From NCBI RefSeq assembly GCF_024498135.1, contig NZ_JANHOH010000002.1:310001-374000 (forward strand): a stretch of DNA of 64,000 nucleotides, given 5' to 3'. The position numbers were made by a program, and so were the translations under genes. This stretch comes from Mucilaginibacter aquariorum (GTDB lineage: Bacteria > Bacteroidota > Bacteroidia > Sphingobacteriales > Sphingobacteriaceae). The notes below the pieces were generated by a model, which was given only the letters and a program-made list of their open reading frames with translations, was not told the origin of the DNA and did not search any database. Positions 50,793 through 61,011 of this stretch are shown here, piece after piece. Numbering within the stretch: position 1 is the first letter of the stretch; each line of letters opens with the position of its first letter.

Positions 50793-51340
50793 ATTTAGTG
50801 CAAATACTATTCTACATCATGGCTTTTATAACGCTGGGTTCGGCATTGGTAGTTGCCATAAGCGGGAACCTGGTACGCAGCATATTCATGTTTTTTGTAA
50901 CTCTGTTTGGGCTGGCGGGTTTATATGTTTTGGCCCTGGCCGATTTTGTAGCCGTAACACAAATTGTAATATATGTTGGTGGTATTTTAGTGCTAATACT
51001 TTTTGCCTTTATGCTATCGGGTAAAGAAGCTTTAGCAACTGCACAGCAGCAAACCAACCGCTTTATTAGTCTGAGTAATGCACCTGCTTTTTTATTGGCT
51101 GCATTATTTTTAGTAGTAATGCTTAATGTTGTTTTTAAGGCTGATGTAAATAACCTGCCCTGGGTAAAGGTGGCTATCGAAACAAAAAATGTAGTGCCGG
51201 TTGATGGAACAGGCATCAATGATATCGGCGTTAATTTAATGACACGCTACTTGTTGCCTTTCGAGGTGATATCTGTATTGCTGATGATAGCTTTAGTAGG
51301 GGCAGCCCATTTGTCGCGAAAGGAGGCTATCAGAACATGA
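50789..51340 (+). CDS. nuoJ: NADH-quinone oxidoreductase subunit J
   Basis: 183 residues with five membrane helices; the family part FMFFVTLFGLAGLYVLALAD and VTQIVIYVGGILVLILFAFM (about 53-72) is clear, the second holding the pi-bulge helix TM3. The C-terminal region has LLPFEVISVLLMIALVGAAH. Overlaps nuoI and nuoK by 4 bases each, so all are translated together. Confidence 0.96.
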   Translation: MNLVQILFYIMAFITLGSALVVAISGNLVRSIFMFFVTLFGLAGLYVLALADFVAVTQIVIYVGGILVLILFAFMLSGKEALATAQQQTNRFISLSNAPAFLLAALFLVVMLNVVFKADVNNLPWVKVAIETKNVVPVDGTGINDIGVNLMTRYLLPFEVISVLLMIALVGAAHLSRKEAIRT

Positions 51341-51642
51341 TCACGCTGAATGATTTTATGATAGTGAGCGTGGTACTGTTTTGCATAGGCTTGTTCATCA
51401 TCGTATCAAAAAAGAACGCCATACAAATACTGATAGGCATCGAACTAATGCTGAACGCCGCTATTTTAAACCTGGTAGCTTTTGGCAAATATGACCGTGC
51501 CAATAACGGCGGACAAATGTTCGCCCTGTTTGCCATAGTGCTGGCCGCCGCTACAACAGCGGTAGCATTGGCTATTATTTTAAATGTGTATCGCCAATAC
51601 AGAACCATTAACCCTGATAAAGTTAACCAGTTAAAAGATTGA
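51337..51642 (+). CDS. nuoK: NADH-quinone oxidoreductase subunit K
   Basis: 101 residues, three membrane helices. Conserved glutamates lie in IQILIGIELMLNAAILNLVA (about 30-49) and the third helix, LFAIVLAAATTAVALAII, completes the proton path. The TGA overlaps the ATG of the next gene (TGATG). Confidence 0.97.
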   Translation: MITLNDFMIVSVVLFCIGLFIIVSKKNAIQILIGIELMLNAAILNLVAFGKYDRANNGGQMFALFAIVLAAATTAVALAIILNVYRQYRTINPDKVNQLKD

Positions 51643-52490
51643 TGAAGCGGTTATTGATCATATTACTTATACTGCTATCTGTTGATGCATTTGCGCAACG
51701 GAAGAAAAGCCGTGTAAAAAAACGCGCTAAACATACCGTAAGGCATAGGGCTTCCGTACGCGAGGATGAGCCTGTACTGCAACCCGAGTTTCAGTACGTA
51801 ACGATGGGCGCGGATAAAAAGATAGTATTTACCGACCCGCCCGAAGGCGAGGCAAAGCCATTCGTAATTATAAACGACACCGTTTATAACGGAAGGCTGG
51901 AGGAACTGAAGGCTGATAACGTCATAGATGTATCAGTAGTAAAACGAAAAGGCGCAAGGATAATGTATGGGCCAAAGGCTGCGGCAGGTGCCATCATTAT
52001 TAAAACAAAGCAACATTTGCCGGCCAACATGGCTTATAATAGTTTACCGCTGCCAAAACCAAGGCCTCAGCAAAAGCCATTTATGTTTAACGAGGAAGTT
52101 ACCTACGGCAAAATTGAAGACCTTGACCCAAAGAAGATATTAAGTATAGATACGCTGATACAGCCAAAATTTATTGGTTCAAAAGATAATGATACTACAG
52201 TAAGCGTAACCACCAAGGTTTATGGCAAAAAGCTGTACCAATGGAAATTTGGTACACTGTCAAAAGCATATAAAACTTACATCAGAAGCCGCCGTGGCAA
52301 TGATAACGGGGTAAACTATGTGCTAAGCGACGGAACTACTTTAACAGGCGGCAAAGAAGAAGATCTGATCAAATTATTGAAAGTGTATAACTCGGATATT
52401 ACATCGGTGACTTTCGCCGGGGCTACAGGTAAAAGATCAAACAGGACTCCCACTACCGTAACTATAGAAATTAACGAACAATCGAATTGA
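51642..52490 (+). CDS. Secreted TonB-plug-like protein inside the nuo operon
   Basis: 282 residues from ATG 51642, overlapping the nuoK stop. Signal peptide MKRLLIILLILLSVDAFAQ, then a very basic stretch (RKKSRVKKRAKHTVRHR). About 65-125 reads like a TonB-dependent receptor plug: VIINDTVYNGRLEELKADNV, SVVKRKGARIMYGPKAAAGA and IIIKTK. A second, weaker plug-like unit follows (GKIEDLDPKKILSIDTLI). There is no barrel. It is wedged between nuoK and nuoL with overlaps at both ends, so it is co-translated with complex I; no link to complex I is known. Confidence 0.65.
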   Translation: MKRLLIILLILLSVDAFAQRKKSRVKKRAKHTVRHRASVREDEPVLQPEFQYVTMGADKKIVFTDPPEGEAKPFVIINDTVYNGRLEELKADNVIDVSVVKRKGARIMYGPKAAAGAIIIKTKQHLPANMAYNSLPLPKPRPQQKPFMFNEEVTYGKIEDLDPKKILSIDTLIQPKFIGSKDNDTTVSVTTKVYGKKLYQWKFGTLSKAYKTYIRSRRGNDNGVNYVLSDGTTLTGGKEEDLIKLLKVYNSDITSVTFAGATGKRSNRTPTTVTIEINEQSN

Positions 52491-54550
52491 ACCCAACCTT
52501 ACCATATACCGACGCGCAAACCGTAACCCTTGCAATAATTGCAGTGGTGTTGCCCTTTGCTGCCTTTTTGGTAAACTTTTTACTGTTGGGTAAAAGCAAG
52601 GCATCGGGTTGGGTATCAACACTGGCTATACTGGCGAGTACGGTACTGGCTGCCAATGTATTCTTTAAGGTATGGAACAGTCCCGGTATACATACCCAGC
52701 AGGTGTGGTTTACCATTGGCGCTACTAAAGTACAGGCGGGCATCCTGCTCAATAATCTTTCGGTGCTGATGTTGCTGCTGGTATCGGTAATTGCCTTGCC
52801 GGTACATATCTATTCCACCGCTTACATGAAGGATGATGATGGCTATAGCCGTTATTTCCGTTATTTAAGTCTGTTTTGTTTTAGTATGCTGGCCCTGGTG
52901 GTGGTTGATAACCTGATACTGCTTTATGCTTTTTGGGAACTGGTAGGTTTTTCGTCGTACCTGCTCATCGGTTTCTGGTTCACCCGCGAAAGCGCCATCA
53001 TCGCCAACAAAAAAGCCTTTATCATAAACAGGATAGGTGATATAGGTTTGCTTACGGCCATAATTATTTTATATACCCAGTTCAATACTTTTGATATCCA
53101 GCAGCTTTTTGGCGATAAAGGTTTAATTGTTAATTCTATCATCGCTAATGGCGAATGGACAGGCGCATTGGGTAGTATACCTGCCTTATGGCAATACGTT
53201 GCTTTCGGTGGGGTATTTTTGGCTGTTGCTGCAAAGTCAGCACAGTTCCCTTTACATACCTGGCTGCCCGATGCTATGGAGGGACCAACTTCGGTTTCAG
53301 CATTGATCCACGCGGCTACCATGGTGGCGGCAGGGGTGTTTCTGTTAGGCCGGGTTTATCCTATGTTCAACGGAACAGAACTAACCGTATTGGCCGTTAT
53401 TGGTTGCTTTACCGCGTTTATGGCAGCGACTATAGCCCTCACACAAAACGACCTGAAACGCATCCTGGCATACTCTACCATTTCGCAATTGGGCTTTATG
53501 GTGATGGCCATGGGCGTTGGAGCATACTCTTCGTCTCTGTTCCATTTAGCTACGCATGCGTTCTTTAAATGTTTGTTGTTCCTGGTCGCAGGGATTGTTA
53601 TCCACCAGGTAAAACATATCAAGGACGATAACAACCTGGACATCGATCCGCAAAATATTCTGCATATGGGTGGCTTGCGCAAAAAACTGCCCTTAACATT
53701 TATTGCTGCCATAATTGGTGCATTAGCATTGGTCGGGCTCCCGCTAACATCAGGTTATCTGTCAAAAGATGGCATCCTGATCCAGGCGTTTGACTGGTCG
53801 GATAATAAAGGTGGTATCCTTAAACTGATTCCTTATGCAGCATTGTTTACCAGCTGGTTAACGGCATTTTATGTGGCCAGGCTTATAGTAAAAGTTTTCT
53901 TTGGTGAGTTCCGTCTGCAAAAAATGAATCCTCACATCCATATTCACATGGGCGATGGGGGCTGGCAATACAAGCTGCCGCTGGTATTTTTGGCGCTTTG
54001 CTGTTTGTTTCCATTGTTTTCATTAAGCCCTATTTTTTACGAGGATGCATGGTTATACAAAGGATTTTTGCAGGCTAATTTTTTAGCACGCGAGAACATG
54101 TATCATTATATTATACCGGTGTTGGTGAATATATTGAGCGTTGTAGTAATATATTTCGCGTACATGATCTATGTAAAACGCAATACATGGTCGTTCCCGC
54201 AAACTGGGATGCTGTTCCGTATCTCATTTAACGAATGGTATATCGATAGCTTTTATAACCGTGTTATTGTGCGTTTTGTAATGTGGCTAAGTAATGCCTT
54301 GTACTGGTTTGATAGTAAAGTGGTAGATGGCTTTGTGAACCTGCTCGAAAAAATTGGTATCGCCATTGCCGGCATCGCCGCCTGGCTTGATAAACATATA
54401 GTTGACGGGCTGCTGCATCTAATTGCCGATATTGTACATGGCATTGGTGGTTTTGCACGCCGTTTTCAAGGCGGCAAAATTCAATATTATTTATTCAGCA
54501 TGTTATTAGTGCTGATCACCGTATTTATTTTAAAACTGATCTGGACCTGA
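52487..54550 (+). CDS. nuoL: NADH-quinone oxidoreductase subunit L
   Basis: 687 residues from TTG 52487, which overlaps the preceding stop. It is an antiporter-like subunit with about 16 helices: LLYAFWELVGFSSYLLIGFW (about 146-165), LPDAMEGPTSVSALIHAATM with its key Lys/His region, LTQNDLKRILAYSTISQLGF and FHLATHAFFKCLLFLVAG. The long C-terminal part is the lateral helix that spans the membrane arm. It pumps protons. Followed at once by nuoM (1-base overlap). Confidence 0.97.
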   Translation: MNPTLPYTDAQTVTLAIIAVVLPFAAFLVNFLLLGKSKASGWVSTLAILASTVLAANVFFKVWNSPGIHTQQVWFTIGATKVQAGILLNNLSVLMLLLVSVIALPVHIYSTAYMKDDDGYSRYFRYLSLFCFSMLALVVVDNLILLYAFWELVGFSSYLLIGFWFTRESAIIANKKAFIINRIGDIGLLTAIIILYTQFNTFDIQQLFGDKGLIVNSIIANGEWTGALGSIPALWQYVAFGGVFLAVAAKSAQFPLHTWLPDAMEGPTSVSALIHAATMVAAGVFLLGRVYPMFNGTELTVLAVIGCFTAFMAATIALTQNDLKRILAYSTISQLGFMVMAMGVGAYSSSLFHLATHAFFKCLLFLVAGIVIHQVKHIKDDNNLDIDPQNILHMGGLRKKLPLTFIAAIIGALALVGLPLTSGYLSKDGILIQAFDWSDNKGGILKLIPYAALFTSWLTAFYVARLIVKVFFGEFRLQKMNPHIHIHMGDGGWQYKLPLVFLALCCLFPLFSLSPIFYEDAWLYKGFLQANFLARENMYHYIIPVLVNILSVVVIYFAYMIYVKRNTWSFPQTGMLFRISFNEWYIDSFYNRVIVRFVMWLSNALYWFDSKVVDGFVNLLEKIGIAIAGIAAWLDKHIVDGLLHLIADIVHGIGGFARRFQGGKIQYYLFSMLLVLITVFILKLIWT

Positions 54551-56154
54551 TGAATATATTAACCCTGCTCATTTTTACACCCATACTGTTTGGCTTAGTT
54601 ATTCTGCTGTTGCCGTCATCATTGCGTGCGAGTTTCAAATACATAACGTTATTTGCTACTCTAGTGCAATTATGTTTCAGCATATATATTTATCTGCACT
54701 TTCAAACAGGGGCGGCGTTCGCGGGCATTAATCACGAAGATCAGTTTCAGTTTGTACAAAAACTACCCTGGATAAGCCTCGATTTAGGCGGCATGGGTAA
54801 AATGCAGATAGAGTATTTTGTGGGGATCGATGGTATATCGGTCACCCTATTAGTAATGACCTCATTGGTAATGGTAATTGCCGCTATTGCATCCTGGGAA
54901 ATAACCAGTAACCTTAAAGGGTTCTTCGCCTTGTTCCTGCTGTTGGATATGGCTGTAGTAGGGGTGTTTTGCGCGCTTGATTTCTTCCTGTTCTATACCT
55001 TTTACGAGTTAATGTTATTGCCCTTATACTTCCTGATAGGGATGTGGGGCGGCGCAAGGCGCGAGTACGCAGCTATAAAGTTTTTCTTGTATACCTTATT
55101 CGGTTCGGTATTTATGTTGCTGGTGATGGTGGGTTTATATCTGTCGGTTAAAGATCCTGCAACCGGTAACCATACTTTTAATATCATCCACATGATGAAC
55201 CCGGCCAATTATATTGAGGGGTCGGTGTTCTCTGTACTTAGTAATGCTACCATATTAGGTATGCCTGCCCGGGCTGTTGGTTTTGTGGTGCTATTTATTG
55301 CATTTGCCATTAAGGTGCCGGTGGTGCCATTGCATACCTGGCTGCCGGATGCACACGTGGAAGCACCAACCCCGGTATCTATTATACTTGCAGGGATTTT
55401 GTTAAAAATAGGCGGTTACGGTATTATCCGTATCTGCATCGGGATCTTCCCCGATGCCGCATTATCCGGAGCATTTTGGTTAGGCTTATTAGGAGTGATA
55501 TCTATTTTATACGGCGCCTTCAACGCCCTTGCACAGCGCGATCTGAAACGCATGATTGCTTATTCATCCGTATCGCATATGGGGTTTGTACTGCTGGGCA
55601 TCGCCTCAAACACTGCCGAAGGTATCAGCGGTGCGGTGCTTCAAATGGTTAGTCACGGCTTTTTGTCAACCATGCTGTTCTTTTTAGTAGGCGTAATATA
55701 TAACCGCGTGCACGATAGGGATATATATAATTTCCGTGGCTTAGGTACGCTGATGCCACGCTATACGGTTTACGTAATGATAGCTTTCTTCGCCTCATTA
55801 GGTTTGCCTGGTTTCTCCGCTTTCGTGGCCGAAGCATTCTCTTTAGCAGGTGCTTTCAAATCGCACTCGGTTAATGGTTTGCTGCCTTATTGGATGGCCA
55901 TCTGCGGTTCGGTAGGGATCTTACTTAGCGCCGCTTACTTTTTATGGACATTGCAACGCATGTTCTTCGGCGGCGTTTCCCTCAAAGGAGGCGATGTTTG
56001 GAAGGTAGCGTTAACCGATATCAACTTCCGCGAAACGGCTACTTTATTGCCGCTGGCACTTATCGCATTGATATTGGGCATTATGCCATCGTTAGTGCTT
56101 GGTAAAATAAATGATTCGGTGTTGGCGCTGATCCAGTTTTTACAGTTGAAATAA
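54550..56154 (+). CDS. nuoM: NADH-quinone oxidoreductase subunit M
   Basis: 534 residues, 14 helices. Key parts: FYTFYELMLLPLYFLIGMWG (with the conserved Glu), LHTWLPDAHVEAPTPVSIIL, LAQRDLKRMIAYSSVSHMGF, and MVSHGFLSTMLFFLVGVIYN. Proton-pumping antiporter-like subunit. The next nuo gene, nuoN, is separated from it by an unrelated gene. Confidence 0.97.
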   Translation: MNILTLLIFTPILFGLVILLLPSSLRASFKYITLFATLVQLCFSIYIYLHFQTGAAFAGINHEDQFQFVQKLPWISLDLGGMGKMQIEYFVGIDGISVTLLVMTSLVMVIAAIASWEITSNLKGFFALFLLLDMAVVGVFCALDFFLFYTFYELMLLPLYFLIGMWGGARREYAAIKFFLYTLFGSVFMLLVMVGLYLSVKDPATGNHTFNIIHMMNPANYIEGSVFSVLSNATILGMPARAVGFVVLFIAFAIKVPVVPLHTWLPDAHVEAPTPVSIILAGILLKIGGYGIIRICIGIFPDAALSGAFWLGLLGVISILYGAFNALAQRDLKRMIAYSSVSHMGFVLLGIASNTAEGISGAVLQMVSHGFLSTMLFFLVGVIYNRVHDRDIYNFRGLGTLMPRYTVYVMIAFFASLGLPGFSAFVAEAFSLAGAFKSHSVNGLLPYWMAICGSVGILLSAAYFLWTLQRMFFGGVSLKGGDVWKVALTDINFRETATLLPLALIALILGIMPSLVLGKINDSVLALIQFLQLK

Positions 56155-56225
56155 AACGATATTTATTTCAAACAGGTTTATGGAAAAGTTAGGGCTTGCG
56201 CATCATACAGGTAAAATTAAATATC

Positions 56226-58112
56226 ATGACTAAAAAGTTATTATTTATTGCCTGCCTTATCATCAGCCTTACCCATATCGCTAACGCGGATGATCCTCAA
56301 AAAGTCCTGTCGAAAGTTGAAAAAGTAACCCTGTTTTTAAACGGAGCCCAGGTAACCCGAACATCGGCTGTTAATATTGTGCCGGGAACATCAACACTGG
56401 TGTTTGAGAATATCTCGCCGGGTATTGATGTGCAAAGCATACAGGTGCGTGCCGCCGGCGATTTTACCATTCTATCGGTAAAGCACGAAATGAATTACCT
56501 GAATTTGCAGCAAAAGCAAAAACAGGTTGAGCAATTACAGCTACAACAAAAACAGTTGCGCGATAAGCTTTCGCTGCTCAACTCATTAGTTGTTATTAAC
56601 CAGGAAGAATACAATATGCTGGTGAAAAATCAAACCATCACCGGCCAAAATGCTAACCTTGATGTGCTTAAATTAAAGCAAGCGCTTGATTTTCAAACCG
56701 CACGCCTTACCGAAAATAAAAGAAAAGAACAATCTATTAATAATGATATAGCTGCTGTTAACACCGAACTGCAACGTTACGATAAGCAGATAGCAGATAT
56801 CCGCAAAAGCAAAGGGATTACAGATGCTACAAGCAACATCCTTGTAACGGTATCTGCTAAAGCTGCTGCTCAGTCGCAATTTACGCTAACCTATTTGGTT
56901 AATAACGCGAGCTGGTATCCAACTTACGATATCAGGGCCAAAAATGTAAACAGCGCAATCAGCATATCATATAAAGCAAACGTTACCCAGCAAAGCGGCG
57001 AAGATTGGAAAAATATTAAACTAACCCTATCCACAGGCAATCCATCGGTAAGCGGTGGCAAACCCGAGTTAACGCCGTATTATTTAAATTATGGCATGTA
57101 CTACGCAGGCCAGCCAGGCTCCATTACAAAAGTAACCGGAAGGGTGCTTGATCAAAAAGACAGGTCGGCACTGCCGGGGGTAACCGTAACCGTTAAGGGA
57201 ACATCTATAGGTACCGTTACCGATGCCGACGGTAATTATTCATTGCAAGTACCGGGCGGCAGTCCAATATTGTCATTCGCTTATATAGGTTACGAAAAAA
57301 CGGAAAGCCTGGCCAATATACCTGTTATCAATATCGATTTAAAGCCATCGGTACAACGGTTAAGCGAGGTTGTGGTGGTAGGTTATGGTACTAACGACGA
57401 TAAGGATTATTCAAGCGCATTGCAGGGGCGGGTCGCCGGCATTGAAGTACGAGGTAAATCAAGTGTTCAATCAATTCCTATTGAGGTTAAACAAACCGAG
57501 AACCAAACCAATGTTGAGTTTAACATAGCTAACCCATACACTGTTCCAAGCGATGCTAAACAATACCTGGTAGAAATAAACGAAGTAAGTACCGATGCTA
57601 TCTATCAGTACTATGTTGCACCAAAATTAAGTACAGATGTATTTCTTACAGCGCGCATTACCGACTGGAATAAATACAACTTTTTATCCGGCGAAGCCAA
57701 CCTGTTTTTTGAAGGAACGTTTATTGGCAAATCATTAATTGATACCCATGCTACGGCAGATACGCTAAATTTATCATTAGGTACCGATAAAAATATTGTG
57801 GTAACCCGTACCTTGCAAAAAGATTTGACCGAAAAACAAAGTTTTGGTTCCAATAAAAAGGAAACGCGTGATTGGTTAACAACAGTGAAAAACCGTAAAA
57901 ACCAGCCTGTAAGTTTGTTGGTTGATGACCAGGTTCCTGTATCTCAAAACTCGGCTATTGAAGTAGATACGCAGGAAATTATTGGCGGACAAATGGATAA
58001 ATTTACCGGCAAAGTTTCATGGAACCTAAATTTGAAACCACAGGACGAGAAACAGTTACATTTAAAATATCAGGTTAAATACCCAAAAAACCAATTAGTT
58101 ATAGTACAATAA
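56226..58112 (+). CDS. DUF4139 (MuiA-like) protein with inserted SusC-type domain
   Basis: 628 residues from ATG 56226 with signal peptide (LLFIACLIISLTHIANA). The N-terminal DUF4140 part (about 22-125) is followed by a coiled coil (about 85-200, LQQKQKQVEQLQLQQKQLRD) and the beta-domain DUF4139 (from about 210). Inserted at about 303-415 is a carboxypeptidase-regulatory-like domain (GRVLDQKDRSALPGVTVTVK, DADGNYSLQVPGG) leading to LSEVVVVGYGT and RVAGIEVRG, the TonB box and start of a SusC plug. No catalytic function known. It lies between nuoM and nuoN, ending 3 bases before the latter. Confidence 0.8.
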   Translation: MTKKLLFIACLIISLTHIANADDPQKVLSKVEKVTLFLNGAQVTRTSAVNIVPGTSTLVFENISPGIDVQSIQVRAAGDFTILSVKHEMNYLNLQQKQKQVEQLQLQQKQLRDKLSLLNSLVVINQEEYNMLVKNQTITGQNANLDVLKLKQALDFQTARLTENKRKEQSINNDIAAVNTELQRYDKQIADIRKSKGITDATSNILVTVSAKAAAQSQFTLTYLVNNASWYPTYDIRAKNVNSAISISYKANVTQQSGEDWKNIKLTLSTGNPSVSGGKPELTPYYLNYGMYYAGQPGSITKVTGRVLDQKDRSALPGVTVTVKGTSIGTVTDADGNYSLQVPGGSPILSFAYIGYEKTESLANIPVINIDLKPSVQRLSEVVVVGYGTNDDKDYSSALQGRVAGIEVRGKSSVQSIPIEVKQTENQTNVEFNIANPYTVPSDAKQYLVEINEVSTDAIYQYYVAPKLSTDVFLTARITDWNKYNFLSGEANLFFEGTFIGKSLIDTHATADTLNLSLGTDKNIVVTRTLQKDLTEKQSFGSNKKETRDWLTTVKNRKNQPVSLLVDDQVPVSQNSAIEVDTQEIIGGQMDKFTGKVSWNLNLKPQDEKQLHLKYQVKYPKNQLVIVQ

Positions 58113-58115
58113 TAA

Positions 58116-59627
58116 ATGAAGGATCTGTTACCCCACATTACCGCCCAGTTAAATGATGTTTTAGGCAGCTTACTTTACTTTTTGCCCGAGGTTTATTTAA
58201 CTGTATTGTTTATAGTGGTGTTGGTAACAGATCTTTTATTCGGAAAAAAATCGGCTAAGCTTTGCCGTATGGTGGCAAGTGTGGGTATGCTGCTGGTAAT
58301 ATTTAAAGTTTTACAGCAGGTAGCCTTAACCGGGGCAGATGCCGTACCCATATTTAGTAATATGCTGATATTACACCGAACCGCAATTGCATTTAAGTTT
58401 ATTATTGACGTATTAGCGTTTATGCTGCTGTTGTATTTTGCATGGGACAGGAAGCTGCAGGAGCATAAAAAAGGTTTGTCAGACTTATATAGCATTGTAA
58501 TAGGCTCGGTATTAGGGTTGCATTTAATGACGATGGCTATCAATCTGTTATCGGTTTACCTGGCTATTGAAATGGTATCCATCGCGTCATACCTGCTGGC
58601 ATCATACCGTACCGAAAATGCTAAAAGCACCGAGGCTGGTTTAAAATATGTGCTTTTTGGTGCGGCGGCATCGGCAGTAATGCTTTATGGCATCTCACTG
58701 ATATATGCATATAGCGGCTCGCTCGATCTGTTCTCGCAGCAAATGGCCACCGGGCTCTTGCAGGCAAATAGTTTAAGTGTGTCGTTTGCATTGGCGTTGG
58801 TATTTATAGGTATCGGCTTTAAACTGTCTTTTGTGCCGGTGCATTTTTACGTGCCCGATGTTTATGAAGGTGCGGCTACCCCGGTAACGGCCTATCTATC
58901 TACCCTGCCAAAAATTGCTGCTTTTGCATTGGTTGTAAACTTTGTAGCACCTTTTGTAGCCCAACAAGGTTTCTATAATAACTGGAAAGGGTTTGATTTT
59001 AGGCTGGTACTATCGGCCATTGGCATACTTACCATGATATTGGGCAATTTTGCTGCTGTTTTACAAAATAGTGTGAAAAGGATGCTGGCCTATTCGGGTA
59101 TCGCACATACCGGTTTTGCTTTAATGGCGCTGGTTACATTTAATACGCAGGGTTTATCGGCCTTAACCTATTATTTGGCAATGTATGGCCTGGCCAATAT
59201 TGCCGCCCTGGCCTTGGCCAACTATTTTGAGAATAACGAAGGCATCACCAACATAAGCGACTACAAAGGCCTTGGCTTTAAATATCCGGTTGCTTCGGTT
59301 TGTTTTGTGATTGTGCTAATTTCTTTGACCGGCATACCTATAAGTGCCGGATTCACGGGAAAGTTGTTTGTGTTTTCGGCAGTTTATAGCGTTTATCAGC
59401 AAACACATGATGTGTGGCTAATGGCCTTATTAATTACAGGCGCGGTAACTACCGTGGTTGGTCTGTTTTATTATATTAAGATCCCGCTCAATTTATTTTT
59501 GAAAAGGGCAGAAATCGTTCCGAATGAAATTTCGTATTCTACTAATTTGGTAGTGTTTTCTTCCGTAATTGCATTATTGCTAATAATATTTGGAATTTTT
59601 CCTGATTTTTTGATGAAATTCCTGTAA
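58116..59627 (+). CDS. nuoN: NADH-quinone oxidoreductase subunit N
   Basis: 503 residues, 13-14 helices. Conserved segments: YLAIEMVSIASYLLASYRTE (about 149-168), FVPVHFYVPDVYEGAATPVT, QNSVKRMLAYSGIAHTGFAL and ISLTGIPISAGFTGKLFVFS. The third antiporter-like subunit; ends the complex I genes. The start is 3 bases after the DUF4139 gene. Confidence 0.97.
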   Translation: MKDLLPHITAQLNDVLGSLLYFLPEVYLTVLFIVVLVTDLLFGKKSAKLCRMVASVGMLLVIFKVLQQVALTGADAVPIFSNMLILHRTAIAFKFIIDVLAFMLLLYFAWDRKLQEHKKGLSDLYSIVIGSVLGLHLMTMAINLLSVYLAIEMVSIASYLLASYRTENAKSTEAGLKYVLFGAAASAVMLYGISLIYAYSGSLDLFSQQMATGLLQANSLSVSFALALVFIGIGFKLSFVPVHFYVPDVYEGAATPVTAYLSTLPKIAAFALVVNFVAPFVAQQGFYNNWKGFDFRLVLSAIGILTMILGNFAAVLQNSVKRMLAYSGIAHTGFALMALVTFNTQGLSALTYYLAMYGLANIAALALANYFENNEGITNISDYKGLGFKYPVASVCFVIVLISLTGIPISAGFTGKLFVFSAVYSVYQQTHDVWLMALLITGAVTTVVGLFYYIKIPLNLFLKRAEIVPNEISYSTNLVVFSSVIALLLIIFGIFPDFLMKFL

Positions 59628-59703
59628 TTGTTTCCTTTTTTGTAAAATTATCTCATAAAAATGCATAAATTGAGGCCGTTTTAATAAATGGTTTTAATTT
59701 GAT

Positions 59704-61011
59704 ATGAAACGTTACTTTCCCTTTTTTGTAATTCTGGTTATTTTATCACTTACGTTTATTTTTCCATCCGTAGAATATGATAAAACAGTAAAATCTAATT
59801 TTAACACCGGTGATATCGCCTGGATGTTGATGTCAACCGCGCTTGTTTTGATTATGACCCCCGGACTTGCCTTTTTTTACGGCGGTATGGTGAATAAAAA
59901 GAACGTAATCTCAACAATGCTGCAAAGTATTGTGTGTATGGTTATCATAACCGTGTTATGGGGCATATTTGGTTTCAGTTTGGCCTTTGGCGATAGCATT
60001 GGCGGTATAATTGGTAATCCATCAACCTTTTTTATGATGAAAGGTATGCTGGGCAATGCCAGCTGGAAAGCCGCGCCAACTATTCCGCTGTTGTTATTTG
60101 CCATGTACCAGTTAAAATTCGCTATCATCACACCGGCGCTTATCACCGGTGCATTTGCCGAACGTATCCGCTTTAATTCGTATATCATATTCCTGGTACT
60201 GTTCTCTATATTCATATTTTCTCCGCTGGCACACGCCACCTGGCATCCTGATGGTGTTTTGGCTAAATTAGGCGTGCTTGATTTTGCAGGTGGTACAGTT
60301 GTGCATATGTCGGCAGGCTGGGCGGCTTTGGCATCGGCATTATTTTTAAAACGCCGTAACGAAGCAAACCACGCGCCCGCACGTATCACTTATGTAATGA
60401 TAGGTACCGGTTTATTATGGTTTGGCTGGTTTGGCTTTAACGCGGGTTCGGCTTTCGGTGCTAACCATTTAGCGGTAACTGCCCTTGCAACCAGCACAAC
60501 CGCATCGGCAGCAGGTGGTATCACCTGGATCTTTTTCGATATGCTGCGCGGCCGTAAACCATCTGCCATGGGTACATGTATTGGCGCGGTAGTTGGTTTG
60601 GTAGCTATTACACCGGCTGCAGGTTATGTTACTGTTCCACATTCACTGGCTATAGGTATTATATCTGCGGTGGTAAGTAATTTGGTGGTAGAGTGGCGCA
60701 CCCGTACTTCTATCGATGATACACTGGACGTATTTCCTTGTCATGGTGTAGGCGGTATGGTGGGTATGTTGTTAACCGGCGTATTTGCCAATCAAAGTGT
60801 AAACCCTGCCAATACCACAGGCGATGGTCTTTTCTTTGGTCACACCCATTTGTTTTTGATACAACTATTGGCACTTGTAGCTACCTCACTGTTTTCATTT
60901 TTCGGTTCGATGTTGTTGCTAAAAGTTACTGATATGATATCGCCGCTGCGTGTATCAAAAGAGGATGAAATTTTAGGATTGGATATTAGCCAGCACGGGG
61001 AAAAGTTGTAA
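59704..61011 (+). CDS. amt: Ammonium transporter
   Basis: 435 residues, an N-terminal hydrophobic segment then about 11 helices. Amt signatures: DIAWMLMSTALVLIMTPGLA, FYGGMVNKKNVISTMLQS (about 59-76), DFAGGTVVHMSAGWAALA with the first pore His (about 200), and FPCHGVGGMVGMLLTGVFAN with the second His (about 347). It takes up ammonium. No glnK/PII gene is adjacent. It follows nuoN by 76 bases, with its own start region. Confidence 0.96.
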   Translation: MKRYFPFFVILVILSLTFIFPSVEYDKTVKSNFNTGDIAWMLMSTALVLIMTPGLAFFYGGMVNKKNVISTMLQSIVCMVIITVLWGIFGFSLAFGDSIGGIIGNPSTFFMMKGMLGNASWKAAPTIPLLLFAMYQLKFAIITPALITGAFAERIRFNSYIIFLVLFSIFIFSPLAHATWHPDGVLAKLGVLDFAGGTVVHMSAGWAALASALFLKRRNEANHAPARITYVMIGTGLLWFGWFGFNAGSAFGANHLAVTALATSTTASAAGGITWIFFDMLRGRKPSAMGTCIGAVVGLVAITPAAGYVTVPHSLAIGIISAVVSNLVVEWRTRTSIDDTLDVFPCHGVGGMVGMLLTGVFANQSVNPANTTGDGLFFGHTHLFLIQLLALVATSLFSFFGSMLLLKVTDMISPLRVSKEDEILGLDISQHGEKL

